Shown here one piece after another: positions 7,972 through 16,115 of a stretch of DNA of 45,901 bases. The translations under genes and the position numbers were made by a program. Each line of letters begins with the position of its first letter. Position 1 is the first letter of the stretch. Under the pieces are notes generated by a model. The model was not told the origin of the DNA and made no database searches. It saw only the letters and a program-made list of their open reading frames with translations. This DNA is from Actinomycetes bacterium (lineage in GTDB: Bacteria > Actinomycetota > Acidimicrobiia > Acidimicrobiales > JABEUL01), in NCBI GenBank assembly GCA_021852345.1, contig JAJZNL010000039.1:1-45901 (forward strand), in the 5' to 3' direction.

Positions 7972-8437
7972 CTTACGCTAGTTGCTTTGATCTGTAATAA
8001 CTAAGGTTTATCTCTGCTTAAAAAATGTTATTTGTTAAGTTCTGTTATTAACAGTTGGTTGGGTGCCGATATGTATTGTGTAGTAGTCACGGCTGAAATA
8101 TTAACTAATGAACTTGCGCTTTAAATAACGACGATTGGAAATAACGAAGATTGACATCTTATTCGTAAAATTCTGGATACGTTACTTAAAATTATTCTCT
8201 TGCGCGCTTAGTTAAGGATATTTAATAGGCACATGCGGTTATAGTGGGTTGACTAAAAATGGCGCGATCGGGTTTTGTTTAAACAGTATCCTATTTAATT
8301 AAAGCTATAAAAAATACGTTTTCACAAAATTGTAAAAATCTTTTAATCATGATAATACTGCAATTGGTCAATTAATTTCCTCAATTGCAATGAACCGGAT
8401 TAATTGAACCGGATTAATTGAACCAGATTAATTGAAA
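7972..8437. other. Intergenic region between convergent genes
   Basis: No gene recognised in 466 bases. CTGTTA-T-TAACAG (8042-8054) is a perfect 13-base palindrome. The right end carries three tandem 14-bp repeats (8391-8432) directly against the stop of the ABC ATPase gene. No strong GC hairpin with T run was found, though both flanking genes end here. Confidence 0.5.
8391..8432. repeat. Three tandem 14-bp repeats
   Basis: TGAACCGGATTAAT occurs at 8391-8404 and 8405-8418, and with one change (CCAG) at 8419-8432, followed by a partial copy TGAAAC. The array stops six bases before the minus-strand ABC gene's stop codon. Its copy number would be expected to vary between strains. Confidence 0.85.
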
Positions 8438-9154
8438 CTATGCGATTTGCCCGCTTTTCAGTTTTATTCTTGTACGTGCAAATTCTGAAACTTCGGGGTT
8501 ATGGGTAGCTAGAATGATGGTTACGTTGGAATTTTCGTTTTGGAGATTTTGCAATAGGTCCATTACCTGAGCGGAAGTTTCTGAGTCAAGGTTACCTGTG
8601 GGTTCGTCGCCGATTAATACTTCCGGCGAATTTGCTAAAGCTCTGGCGATCGCGACGCGCTGTTGTTCGCCGCCTGAAAGTTTCGAAGGTAGATGGGTCA
8701 TTCTTTCTGCTAAGCCAACTTTTTCCAAAAGCTCTTTTGCCTTGGTATGTTTTGCTGAATTTGAATCTTTTATCGGAACCATCGCTATTAATACATTTTC
8801 AATCGCGTTTAAGGTCGGAATTAAGTTGAACTGTTGAAAGATGAATCCAATTTGCTGCGCCCGAATCGATGTCAACATATTAGAACTTGCTTGTTCCAAA
8901 AACTTATCCATAAACTGTATTGATCCAGAACTTGGAGAATCAAGTGCGCCCAACAGTTGTAAAAGTGTGCTTTTACCGGAACCAGAAGGTCCTTCAAGCG
9001 ATACAAAATCCCCTTTCTTGATAGCCAGGTTTATTGGCTTGAGGGCGTTTATCTTATTGTTACCCATTTGATAAGCTCGCGTTACGTCTTTTAGCACGTA
9101 AAGCTCTTGAGTTCCACTAGTTTCTTCTGTAGTTTTTTCAACGATATTTGTCAT
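8438..9154 (-). CDS. ABC transporter ATP-binding protein, MacB/LolD type
   Basis: A 238-residue ATPase with every expected motif: Walker [10 protein letters not shown] (55-63), Q-loop FQQFN near 110, signature LSGGEQQR near 160, Walker [13 protein letters not shown] near 180 and the H-loop His in ATHNP near 218. The sequence [10 protein letters not shown] and the overall length fit the MacB/LolD/FtsE subfamily that pairs with MacB-type permeases. The permease gene lies 30 bases upstream on the same strand, so the two form an operon. AGAGGTTGAA precedes the ATG. Family members drive mechanical transfer of peptides, lipoproteins or drugs across the envelope rather than channel-type transport; the substrate here is unknown. 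Confidence 0.93.
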   Translation of the reverse strand: MTNIVEKTTEETSGTQELYVLKDVTRAYQMGNNKINALKPINLAIKKGDFVSLEGPSGSGKSTLLQLLGALDSPSSGSIQFMDKFLEQASSNMLTSIRAQQIGFIFQQFNLIPTLNAIENVLIAMVPIKDSNSAKHTKAKELLEKVGLAERMTHLPSKLSGGEQQRVAIARALANSPEVLIGDEPTGNLDSETSAQVMDLLQNLQNENSNVTIILATHNPEVSEFARTRIKLKSGQIA

Positions 9155-9184
9155 TTCAACCTCTTTTTGATATATGGTGTCTCT

Positions 9185-11035
9185 TTAGCCCAGATCCCTT
9201 AAGGCTACAGCTGGCATGAGCCTTATCGCTCGAAGCCCTCCGAATATTCCCGCAATTAAAGCACCCGCAATCGCTGAGAGGATACCAACTAAGATTACTC
9301 CTAAGCTTATGGGTGCCGTTACTTTGACATGCAGTACTGTTGTTCCGCTGGTGGATTGATGGAATAGTTGCCCGACAGATGATGCCCCAACTGCAAGTCC
9401 GTTAGTAGTTGATGTTAAAGTTGGGCCGACTGCGGCTACTATTTCGCTTATTGCATATCCCACACCGAGTCCGATAATCAGACCTACAATTCCGATTCCG
9501 ATTGTTTCCACAAGAATTTGCAGCAGAACCCGGCTCTTTTTCCATCCTATCGCCCTGAGCGTTCCGATTTCTCTCGTCCTCTTGTTGATGCTGGAAAGCG
9601 TTAATAAGATCGTAATTAAAAATGATGCCAATAAAACGATAATAGCAAGAGCTGAACCCAATGTGGAAGCTAATGTGTGAGCGTTATTTAAGCTGCCCGA
9701 AACTTGGTCGGCTAAAGAAGCCGTAGTTAAAACTTGCGCTCCTGGAAGCTGCTTTTTGATTGCAGCAGCCACTGCGTTAACTTGCGAGGAATTGTCTACC
9801 TTAACAAGTATTTCATTAATTCTGCTGGAGTTAGAAGACATTGATTGAAGTGTCGTTAAATCAAAGTAAAGATCAGAAGTGTCACCCGTTAGGGTTGGAT
9901 TGACTATTCCAACCACCTTAAAACTTTTACTGTCTATTGTCAGCGTTTGCCCTACGCTAATTTTGTTAGTGTTCGCGTAAGCAGAATCAACTAATAACTC
10001 GTTGGCAGGACTTGTAGTAAACCAAGTTCCTTTTGTTAGCTGATTGGTCGTAATGAGTCCAGATGAAGTATCGACAGGATTCACTCCAGCAACCGTGTAC
10101 GAACTTGTTTGCGTATTTGTAGTTGGCGGGTTTAACACTCTCGTAATTGTCTGCTCTGGAACTACGACATTGGTCTCATATTGTTGATAGGAAGCAGGTA
10201 AACAGTTTAAGAAGGCTTGCGAAAAACTACTCGATGATGGAGGTGCACTAGCAGTTGATGAAGCACCTGAGTTTCCCGAATTACCAGAGTTGCCTGAGTT
10301 TGTCGGGGTCTGATTTGCGCCGCTTTTGACGGCCTGTTTGAATTGACGAAATGTCAAACCCTGATTTTGAAGACAGGCTCGCAGCTGTTGTCTTTGGGTT
10401 TGAGTAAGTGGCGGGGGAGTAGCCGTTACTGCAAGACTTTGACCCCCTGTCGTGTAAGTGTCAGTTATCTGGGGTACCGTCCCTGTTTCGTGTAGGGCCT
10501 GTAATGAAATGGCAGGTACGGCCTGAGTGACTCCTTTTACTTTAGATACAATCGTAGTCGCTACTTGCGGGAATGTAATTAAGGTTCCCGGTACAAAAAA
10601 GTCATAAGTAAATTTAGTTCCTGGAGGACCAAGTTTAGCCAGATCTGTCAGTACGGTCGAATTTGCTTGCAAAAGCGCACTTGTGTCACTTGAATTTAGA
10701 TTTTTTAAGCTGGTACCGTTAGGTCCGTTACCGTTTGCTCGGAAGAAGCCTCCGCCGCCGACAGCACCTCCACTGGGACTGAATCCCTGAGATTGGGCCG
10801 GATTAGTGGGTGTTGTGGCCGTAGCTGACGTAACGGCGCCGACTGTTCTGGTCACAATGATACTTGTTCCAACGGATCCCAAGGGAGACAAAACCTGTTG
10901 CTGGGCGTTGGAAAGTCCGTTCGCTACACCCATTATCGACATTACCAAACCAACACCGACGGCCAGACCTAAGGCCGTTAGAACGGTTCTGGTCCATCTA
11001 AGCGTTAGTTCTCGTCTTGCATATTTAAATAACAT
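9185..11035 (-). CDS. MacB/FtsX-type ABC transporter permease
   Basis: A 616-residue permease with the MacB topology: one N-terminal span (about 17-40), a large extracytoplasmic domain (about 45-440) and three C-terminal spans (about 450-475, 500-525, 575-600). The motif SSINKRTREIGTLRAIGWKKSRV after span 2 contacts the ATPase in this family (here shown only as a region near residues 482-500). The external domain has a low-complexity insert rich in Asn, Ser and Gly (NSG repeated several times) and a pair of Cys flanking it. GGAGAG lies a few bases before the ATG. Two direct repeats at 11072-11095 sit in the upstream region and may control the operon. Confidence 0.92.
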   Translation of the reverse strand: MLFKYARRELTLRWTRTVLTALGLAVGVGLVMSIMGVANGLSNAQQQVLSPLGSVGTSIIVTRTVGAVTSATATTPTNPAQSQGFSPSGGAVGGGGFFRANGNGPNGTSLKNLNSSDTSALLQANSTVLTDLAKLGPPGTKFTYDFFVPGTLITFPQVATTIVSKVKGVTQAVPAISLQALHETGTVPQITDTYTTGGQSLAVTATPPPLTQTQRQQLRACLQNQGLTFRQFKQAVKSGANQTPTNSGNSGNSGNSGASSTASAPPSSSSFSQAFLNCLPASYQQYETNVVVPEQTITRVLNPPTTNTQTSSYTVAGVNPVDTSSGLITTNQLTKGTWFTTSPANELLVDSAYANTNKISVGQTLTIDSKSFKVVGIVNPTLTGDTSDLYFDLTTLQSMSSNSSRINEILVKVDNSSQVNAVAAAIKKQLPGAQVLTTASLADQVSGSLNNAHTLASTLGSALAIIVLLASFLITILLTLSSINKRTREIGTLRAIGWKKSRVLLQILVETIGIGIVGLIIGLGVGYAISEIVAAVGPTLTSTTNGLAVGASSVGQLFHQSTSGTTVLHVKVTAPISLGVILVGILSAIAGALIAGIFGGLRAIRLMPAVALRDLG

Positions 11036-11071
11036 GTTTCTCTCCAGAGGTTTTCTAACTTATTTGACCTA

Positions 11072-11095
11072 GTTCATTAATTAACGTTCATTAAT
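11072..11095. promoter_or_regulatory. Direct repeat upstream of the MacB-like operon
   Basis: Two exact copies of GTTCATTAAT start 14 bases apart, 37-60 bases before the permease start codon. Position and spacing suit a regulator site on one face of the helix, but no regulator gene is adjacent. Confidence 0.35.
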
Positions 11096-11504
11096 CAAAA
11101 TGAATTTGTGGAAAACCCAATCACCCTTTTATTAAATCTTGCAGAATGAAAGTTTCTTTATTCAATAACTTTACACCTTACATATTAAAAATTGATTAAA
11201 ATCCAATCATAAATGACATATAATCATTTGTTTTTTAATGATTAAAGCCCATATTTTGAAAAAAATGAGATCCAAACATTTTTTGCATCACGACTTATCT
11301 GATTCATCATTTCTTAAATTTAAAGTACTTAGATTTATATCCAAAAGATTGATCCAAAATTCGCCGACTGTGGGAAGATAACTTTATTATTTGCAGTTAA
11401 TCTTAAAAAGCACTAGCAGTAAGATGCACCTAAATGCCAGGAAAGAGTAATGGCTGTCGGCTTTTAAGAGAATTAATGATTTGTAATAATTTATGAACAA
11501 AAAT

Positions 11505-11517
11505 TAAGCTTAACTTT
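11505..11517 (+). promoter_or_regulatory. Possible leaderless promoter of the crotonase gene
   Basis: TAAGCT (11505-11510) fits the TANNNT -10 pattern and ends exactly seven bases before ATG 11518. No ribosome site is seen. The same TAAGCT lies six bases before the ATG at 16116. Confidence 0.35.
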
Positions 11518-12354
11518 ATGAATTTTAAGACATTGCTATATGAAGTAAAAGATCGAAAGGCATACATAACTCTAAACCGACCAGAAGTGTTAAACGCTAT
11601 CGATTTAGATATGCCGCGGGAGATTGAAGAGGCCGTACGTTTTGCAAACTCGGATTCAAACGTGCACGTGATAGTTTTAAGCGGTAACGGCAAAGCTTTC
11701 TGCTCTGGCTATGACCTTAAGGCATTCGCTGAAGCAGGACTGGGTACACAAAAATCGGTTTGGGATCCTATGTTGGATTTTCAATTTATGAAACAAAATA
11801 CGGATCAGTTTTCTTCACTATTTAAATCCCTTAAGCCGACAATTTGTAAGGTTCACGGCTTTGCAGTAGCAGGTGGAAGTGATATCGCCCTATGCTGTGA
11901 TCTTGTTATTGTGTCTAAGCAAGCCAAAATAGGTTACATGCCCGCAAGAGTTTGGGGAACTCCGACTACTGCCATGTGGGCTTTGAGGGTTGGGCTTGAG
12001 AAAGCTAAAGCAATGCTGTTTACTGGTGATGTAATTGACGGCCAACAAGCTAAGGATTGGGGATTGGTATTAGATGCGGTTGACGATGATCTACTGAATC
12101 AAAAAATAGAAGAACTGGCTGAAAGAATTGCTGGAGTGCCTATCAATCAACTTATAATGCAGAAACTAGTTTTAAATCAAATGGCAGAGAATTTGGGCAT
12201 CAATACAATGCAGTCTATGGCTACAGTATTTGACGGGATCAGCAGACATACCCCAGAAGGAAGATGGTTTCAAAAATATGCTTCTGAAAACGGATTTCAT
12301 GAAGCTGTCAAGTGGAGAGATTCGGGAAAATGGATACCAGACGAATCTAATTAG
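11518..12354 (+). CDS. Enoyl-CoA hydratase/isomerase (crotonase) family protein
   Basis: A 278-residue crotonase. The oxyanion-hole segments are both visible: GNGKAFCSGYDLKAF near residues 57-71 and KVHGFAVAGGSDIALCCDL near 115-133. The usual paired catalytic Glu residues of enoyl-CoA hydratases are not obvious (GSDIALCCDL instead of a G-x-CEL type), so hydratase activity should not be assumed; the family also contains isomerases, hydrolases and decarboxylases acting on acyl-CoA. It is a single gene followed after 125 bases by an FMN hydroxy-acid oxidase. The start has no ribosome site but a -10 like box seven bases upstream. Confidence 0.85.
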   Translation: MNFKTLLYEVKDRKAYITLNRPEVLNAIDLDMPREIEEAVRFANSDSNVHVIVLSGNGKAFCSGYDLKAFAEAGLGTQKSVWDPMLDFQFMKQNTDQFSSLFKSLKPTICKVHGFAVAGGSDIALCCDLVIVSKQAKIGYMPARVWGTPTTAMWALRVGLEKAKAMLFTGDVIDGQQAKDWGLVLDAVDDDLLNQKIEELAERIAGVPINQLIMQKLVLNQMAENLGINTMQSMATVFDGISRHTPEGRWFQKYASENGFHEAVKWRDSGKWIPDESN

Positions 12355-12479
12355 AATTTAAAACTTACTTTAGACAAGTCAGAATATTCAAATGATTTTA
12401 AAGTTCGACCGTGCCCTTTCCAAATCATTATTTGAATTTTTGTTTGTTCAATGTAATTGCTATCTGATAATCTTTTGGA

Positions 12480-13613
12480 ATGTCTAACATAAATTTATTC
12501 AGCGTCGATCAAGCTAGAAAGAAGGCAAAATTAAGGTTGCCTAAAGTGGTGTTTGACTATATTGACGGTGCAGCCGACGACGAAGTCACTATGAACTTAA
12601 ACACACGGGCATTTGACGATATTATGTTGAACCCTAAGATGGCGCAGGGAAAGTTTGACTGCGATCTTTCAACCTCAGTGTTGGGACAGGAATTAGCATT
12701 GCCTGTGATACTTGCACCATGCGGACTCGTGCGCGTAATGCATCCCGACGGTGCAATCGGTGTAGCAAAAGCTGCAATAAACATGCAAACTATTTCGGTA
12801 TTGTCAACCGTAGCTGGTAACCCGCTATCTGAGGTAGCCGAAACTGGAAGTCATAATCTGTGGTTTCAATTGTATTCCTCCCGCGGTCGTCAAGAGGTCG
12901 AGTCTCTACTTCAGGAAATTCATAAAAACAGAGTTAGTGTATTGGTCGTTACCGTAGATACACCTGCTTTGGGGAATCGATTGAGAGATATATATAACGG
13001 AGTTTCGACTCCGCTACGGGTAACGGCTTCTAATGCAGTCCAACTTGGCTATCAGGTTCTTTCGAAGCCCAAGTGGAGTTACAATATGCTGAATGACGGT
13101 CTGAAGTTGATGAAAAAATCTAAACCGTCTGGCTCCGATTCGTCTAAAAACATGCTGAACATGGCTGCCTCACCGTTCAGCTGGGAAGATATTAAATGGA
13201 TAAGATCACAATGGAGGGGGAAACTTGTAATCAAGGGTATTTTGAATGCCAGTGATGCAAAAATGTGCGTGGATTGCGGAGCTGATGCAATTGTTATATC
13301 GAATCACGGCGGAAGGCAGCTTGAAGGAGTCAGTCCAACCATTAAAGTTCTCTCCGAGGTCGTAAGCGAAGTTGGTGATCAAACTGAGGTCATCTTAGAC
13401 AGCGGCATTAGGCGCGGTACTCATGTTATAAAAGCTATTGCCTTAGGTGCCAAAGCGGTAATGATCGGCAGGCCTTATTTATACGGTTTGGCAGCTAACG
13501 GTCAAATGGGAGTGGAAAACATATTAAGAATATTCCAGTCCGAATTGATTCGAGACATGACTCTTCTGGGCTGTAGAAGTATCAAAGATCTCGATAAGTC
13601 GTTCTTGGTATAG
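12480..13613 (+). CDS. FMN-dependent alpha-hydroxy-acid oxidase/dehydrogenase
   Basis: A 377-residue TIM-barrel flavoprotein of the lactate/glycolate oxidase family. Conserved active-site positions are present: Tyr27 in DYIDGAADDE, Tyr132 in FQLY, Asp160 and Arg167 in TVDTPALGNRLRD, Lys252 in IKGI, and His276/Arg279 in SNHGGRQL. It should oxidise a small 2-hydroxy acid such as L-lactate or glycolate to the 2-oxo acid. The mycofactocin enzyme MftD is a relative, but the intact SNHGGRQ motif and the absence of other mft genes argue against that role. GATAAT (12466-12471) sits eight bases before the ATG, again suggesting little or no leader. The substrate cannot be told from sequence. Confidence 0.88.
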   Translation: MSNINLFSVDQARKKAKLRLPKVVFDYIDGAADDEVTMNLNTRAFDDIMLNPKMAQGKFDCDLSTSVLGQELALPVILAPCGLVRVMHPDGAIGVAKAAINMQTISVLSTVAGNPLSEVAETGSHNLWFQLYSSRGRQEVESLLQEIHKNRVSVLVVTVDTPALGNRLRDIYNGVSTPLRVTASNAVQLGYQVLSKPKWSYNMLNDGLKLMKKSKPSGSDSSKNMLNMAASPFSWEDIKWIRSQWRGKLVIKGILNASDAKMCVDCGADAIVISNHGGRQLEGVSPTIKVLSEVVSEVGDQTEVILDSGIRRGTHVIKAIALGAKAVMIGRPYLYGLAANGQMGVENILRIFQSELIRDMTLLGCRSIKDLDKSFLV

Positions 13614-13668
13614 ACATTGAATTGAAGATGCCTCAAATCATAGGAAAGCTAGCCAAAAACAAATGCTT

Positions 13669-14580
13669 TTAAACCTTGGAGTTAAGTTCGCCCAACAGTC
13701 CAGCAGTATTTTCAATTTCTTCTTTAGTACCAAACAAACCACCGATAAATTTTGTTGCTCCAATAGCTTTAATTTCCATTAGCCTCTGTTCTACCTCTTG
13801 TGCAGAACCAATAATGGCTACGTCTTCAGGTCCTTGGGCGTTTTCTTTGTCCAACATTGATCTATATGAAGGTAGAGAACCATAGATTGAGAATACTTCG
13901 GCTGCCATATTCTTGGCACCAGAAGGGTTATCGGTTACGCATACGGGCAATCCCGCAATAATTTGAGTTTCGGTTTTACCGGCTTCTTGTGCAGCCTGAA
14001 GTATAGTGGGGACAATGTGAGACTTAAGTGTTGCGGGACCCGTCATCCAAGTCGCAGTACCGTCGGAAAGCCTGCCTGCAATTTGAAGCATTTTGGTTCC
14101 TAGTGCGGCAACAATTATCTTTGGGTGATTGTCAAGCTTAATTTCCAATTTTCCTGCGAATGAAACATTGTAATGTTCCCCGTTATAGGTTGAACCGTTG
14201 CCTGATATGAGGCCGTTTAATATGACCAAATATTCTTCCATCTGAGTAGCCGGGTTGCTAAAGTCTAGTCCGTATATATTCTCAATAACCATTTTGTGAG
14301 AAAGGCCGATGCCCAAAGTAAATTCTTTTGACATCGAAGCGCTTACTGTCATGGCCTGTAAGGCCATCGCAAACGGGTGCTTAGGTTGAATTGGAACCAC
14401 AGCAGTGCCAAAATTCGCGTCTTTTAGATGTTGACTGAGAATTCCGATCAAAGTAAGCGAATCGTAACCGAAGATTTGCGAAACCCAAAAATTGTCAATT
14501 CCGGCTTTTTGGTATCCGTCAAGAGTTGATACAATTTTATCTATTGGTTTGTTGGTGTCAATCATTATTCCGAAGTTCAT
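13669..14580 (-). CDS. LLM-class F420-dependent oxidoreductase
   Basis: A 303-residue luciferase-like (TIM-barrel) protein. The start MNFGIMID, the stretch FTLGIGLSHKMVIENIYGLDFSNP (about 87-110) and the later PKIIVAALGTKMLQIAGRLSDGTATWM (about 153-180) are typical of actinobacterial F420-dependent LLM oxidoreductases. Cofactor use is supported by cofD and cofE in the same window; some family members use FMN instead. The gene converges with the hydroxy-acid oxidase gene (55-base gap). AAAGG lies 11 bases before the ATG. Substrate unknown. Confidence 0.87.
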   Translation of the reverse strand: MNFGIMIDTNKPIDKIVSTLDGYQKAGIDNFWVSQIFGYDSLTLIGILSQHLKDANFGTAVVPIQPKHPFAMALQAMTVSASMSKEFTLGIGLSHKMVIENIYGLDFSNPATQMEEYLVILNGLISGNGSTYNGEHYNVSFAGKLEIKLDNHPKIIVAALGTKMLQIAGRLSDGTATWMTGPATLKSHIVPTILQAAQEAGKTETQIIAGLPVCVTDNPSGAKNMAAEVFSIYGSLPSYRSMLDKENAQGPEDVAIIGSAQEVEQRLMEIKAIGATKFIGGLFGTKEEIENTAGLLGELNSKV

Positions 14581-14692
14581 GAGATAGAGTTTAGCCTTTC
14601 AATTTCGAAAAAACGAATTAAGTATACCGAATATATTAAAATCCGTTGAGAATTTGAATAATGTTGTTTATCGGTGCGAAGTTAATTTATTG

Positions 14693-15823
14693 TTAACTGC
14701 GGAAAAAGGGTGTGCTTGTCCCATCGGGGTCTTCAGGTGTGCGATTTAATACTAAAGGTGCAGCTTCTTCCTGCCCTTTGAGGTGATATCGAACTCCGCT
14801 CCATGGAGCCGAAGGAGCTGCGATGTATAACGCGAGGCTAAAAGCTATAGACTCATAATTAACGCGCCAACCTTTAAAGTGCTCATATGCTTGGTCCACC
14901 GATCTCTCGATTGGGAAATTAACAATTTTTAATTGGTCGACTTGTTCTTTGAATTGTTCAAAAGATACGGAAATGGGAGTAGTTGGCAATGGATCAATTT
15001 CAAACGGTATATCTACGGATCTGGCGATTTCTCGAAGAGCGCTAAATCCCATTCTGATAAAAAGTCTTGCTTGCACTGGCGCACGATTGGGACTTAAAGA
15101 AAGATAAATAGCGGCACTGTCCATGACTGCCAGCAAACTTGTAAGCCAAGAGGCCTCAATCTTTGGAGACCTAAAGAACAATAAAGATCGGTAAGTGGTG
15201 TGAGTTTCGGCAATGTCTGCCGCCCAGTCTTCCCAAGTAGAATAAAATTTTGGTAAATCTTCCAAAAGCCCTACTGAGGCATGTCGATTTAAAATTATTG
15301 GACCGAATGCGGGCAATCCCGCCCTGCTTTCGAGAATTGATACGAGTCTTTCCCGCCGACTGTATGATGAGTACAGAGTAGGTAAGAATCCAATCAGCAA
15401 AGCCACAACGATTAAACCGGTGACTGCGGCAAAATAGAGAATAAATAACGACGGATCCTGCCTGGGCACCGCATTGCCCAGAGTAAATTCTCCAGATGCG
15501 CTGTATTCGACTGCTTTTAAGAAAGAAACTCCCGTAATGGGCCACAAGATTAAAGCAAACCCAAAAAGAAATATTGTTAACCAAATACCTAAAAGCAGTA
15601 TTAAAAATATCGGTTCCTGCAGAGATAATATTCTGTGTTTTGTGGACGTTCCGGAAATTATCTTTGCAATGTAGTGGAATAGTTTGCGCCAAACTTTTCG
15701 TAGCACTCCCATCCCCGTTGAGTTGAAGCTACCTGGAACAATTAGAGTCCTTATTATGTTTAGCCAGTTCCCAATTACAATAAGTATTCCGAGAGCAAGG
15801 CTGAGCCAGAGAGCGATTTTCAT
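14693..15823 (-). CDS. Membrane protein with a channel-like pore segment
   Basis: A 376-residue protein, not recognised by name. Hydrophobic segments lie at about 3-25, 70-98 and 128-150. Between the second and third is FLKAVEYSASGEFTLGNA (about 100-117), which resembles the pore helix and filter of two-span potassium-channel proteins (SxxTLG-type). The usual T-x-G-Y/F-G filter is not complete. The rest (about 155-376) is soluble and mostly helical, ending in a polar tail. A channel-related sensor or degenerate ion-channel domain is my inference; a general conserved actinobacterial membrane protein is the safe call. Upstream ribosome site is weak (CTGGAAT). Confidence 0.6.
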   Translation of the reverse strand: MKIALWLSLALGILIVIGNWLNIIRTLIVPGSFNSTGMGVLRKVWRKLFHYIAKIISGTSTKHRILSLQEPIFLILLLGIWLTIFLFGFALILWPITGVSFLKAVEYSASGEFTLGNAVPRQDPSLFILYFAAVTGLIVVALLIGFLPTLYSSYSRRERLVSILESRAGLPAFGPIILNRHASVGLLEDLPKFYSTWEDWAADIAETHTTYRSLLFFRSPKIEASWLTSLLAVMDSAAIYLSLSPNRAPVQARLFIRMGFSALREIARSVDIPFEIDPLPTTPISVSFEQFKEQVDQLKIVNFPIERSVDQAYEHFKGWRVNYESIAFSLALYIAAPSAPWSGVRYHLKGQEEAAPLVLNRTPEDPDGTSTPFFRS

Positions 15824-16103
15824 ATTCCAGTTCTACAAGTTTTAAATTATCGGTCATATTATATATCGGATTTATGCCGTTAAGATAATAGCTTATAGAC
15901 TATCGAAGCTAAAGCTAAAAAAGATTCGAAACTTTATGGATAAAGTAAAGAATTCACAAGATATCTTTTCTTATAAAATTTGAATGTTTCATTGATCGTA
16001 TGAGTCTTGTGTTAGCTAACTGAGGAGGATTGTGATCACAGTTAATCCGATATTCTAATGATGTTTTAATCTGAAACCGAGTTGAACTTTACATTAAAGG
16101 TGT

Positions 16104-16115
16104 TAAGCTTTAATT
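16104..16115 (+). promoter_or_regulatory. Possible leaderless promoter of the Gln-rich membrane protein
   Basis: TAAGCT (16104-16109) ends six bases before ATG 16116, with no ribosome site between. Further upstream, AGGAGG (16022-16027 region) precedes a GTG-initiated eight-codon frame that ends before this promoter; its use is unknown. Confidence 0.35.

Larger units (their letters stand above)
11036..11517. other. AT-rich divergent intergenic region
   Basis: It separates the MacB-like operon (leftward) from the crotonase gene (rightward). It holds GTTCATTAAT twice at 14-bp spacing (11072-11081, 11086-11095), an 8-bp inverted repeat TAATCATT/AATGATTA (11221-11228, 11237-11244) just after a TATAAT (11219-11224), and TAAGCT (11505-11510) before the crotonase start. 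No gene seen. Confidence 0.5.

Noticed and set aside
12480..13613. Mycofactocin enzyme MftD
   Set aside because: Keeps the SNHGGRQ motif of true hydroxy-acid oxidases and no other mycofactocin gene is present.
16031..16040. TGTGATCACA as a CRP/FNR-like site
   Set aside because: Half-sites are directly joined without the six-base spacer of CRP sites; a chance palindrome is equally likely.
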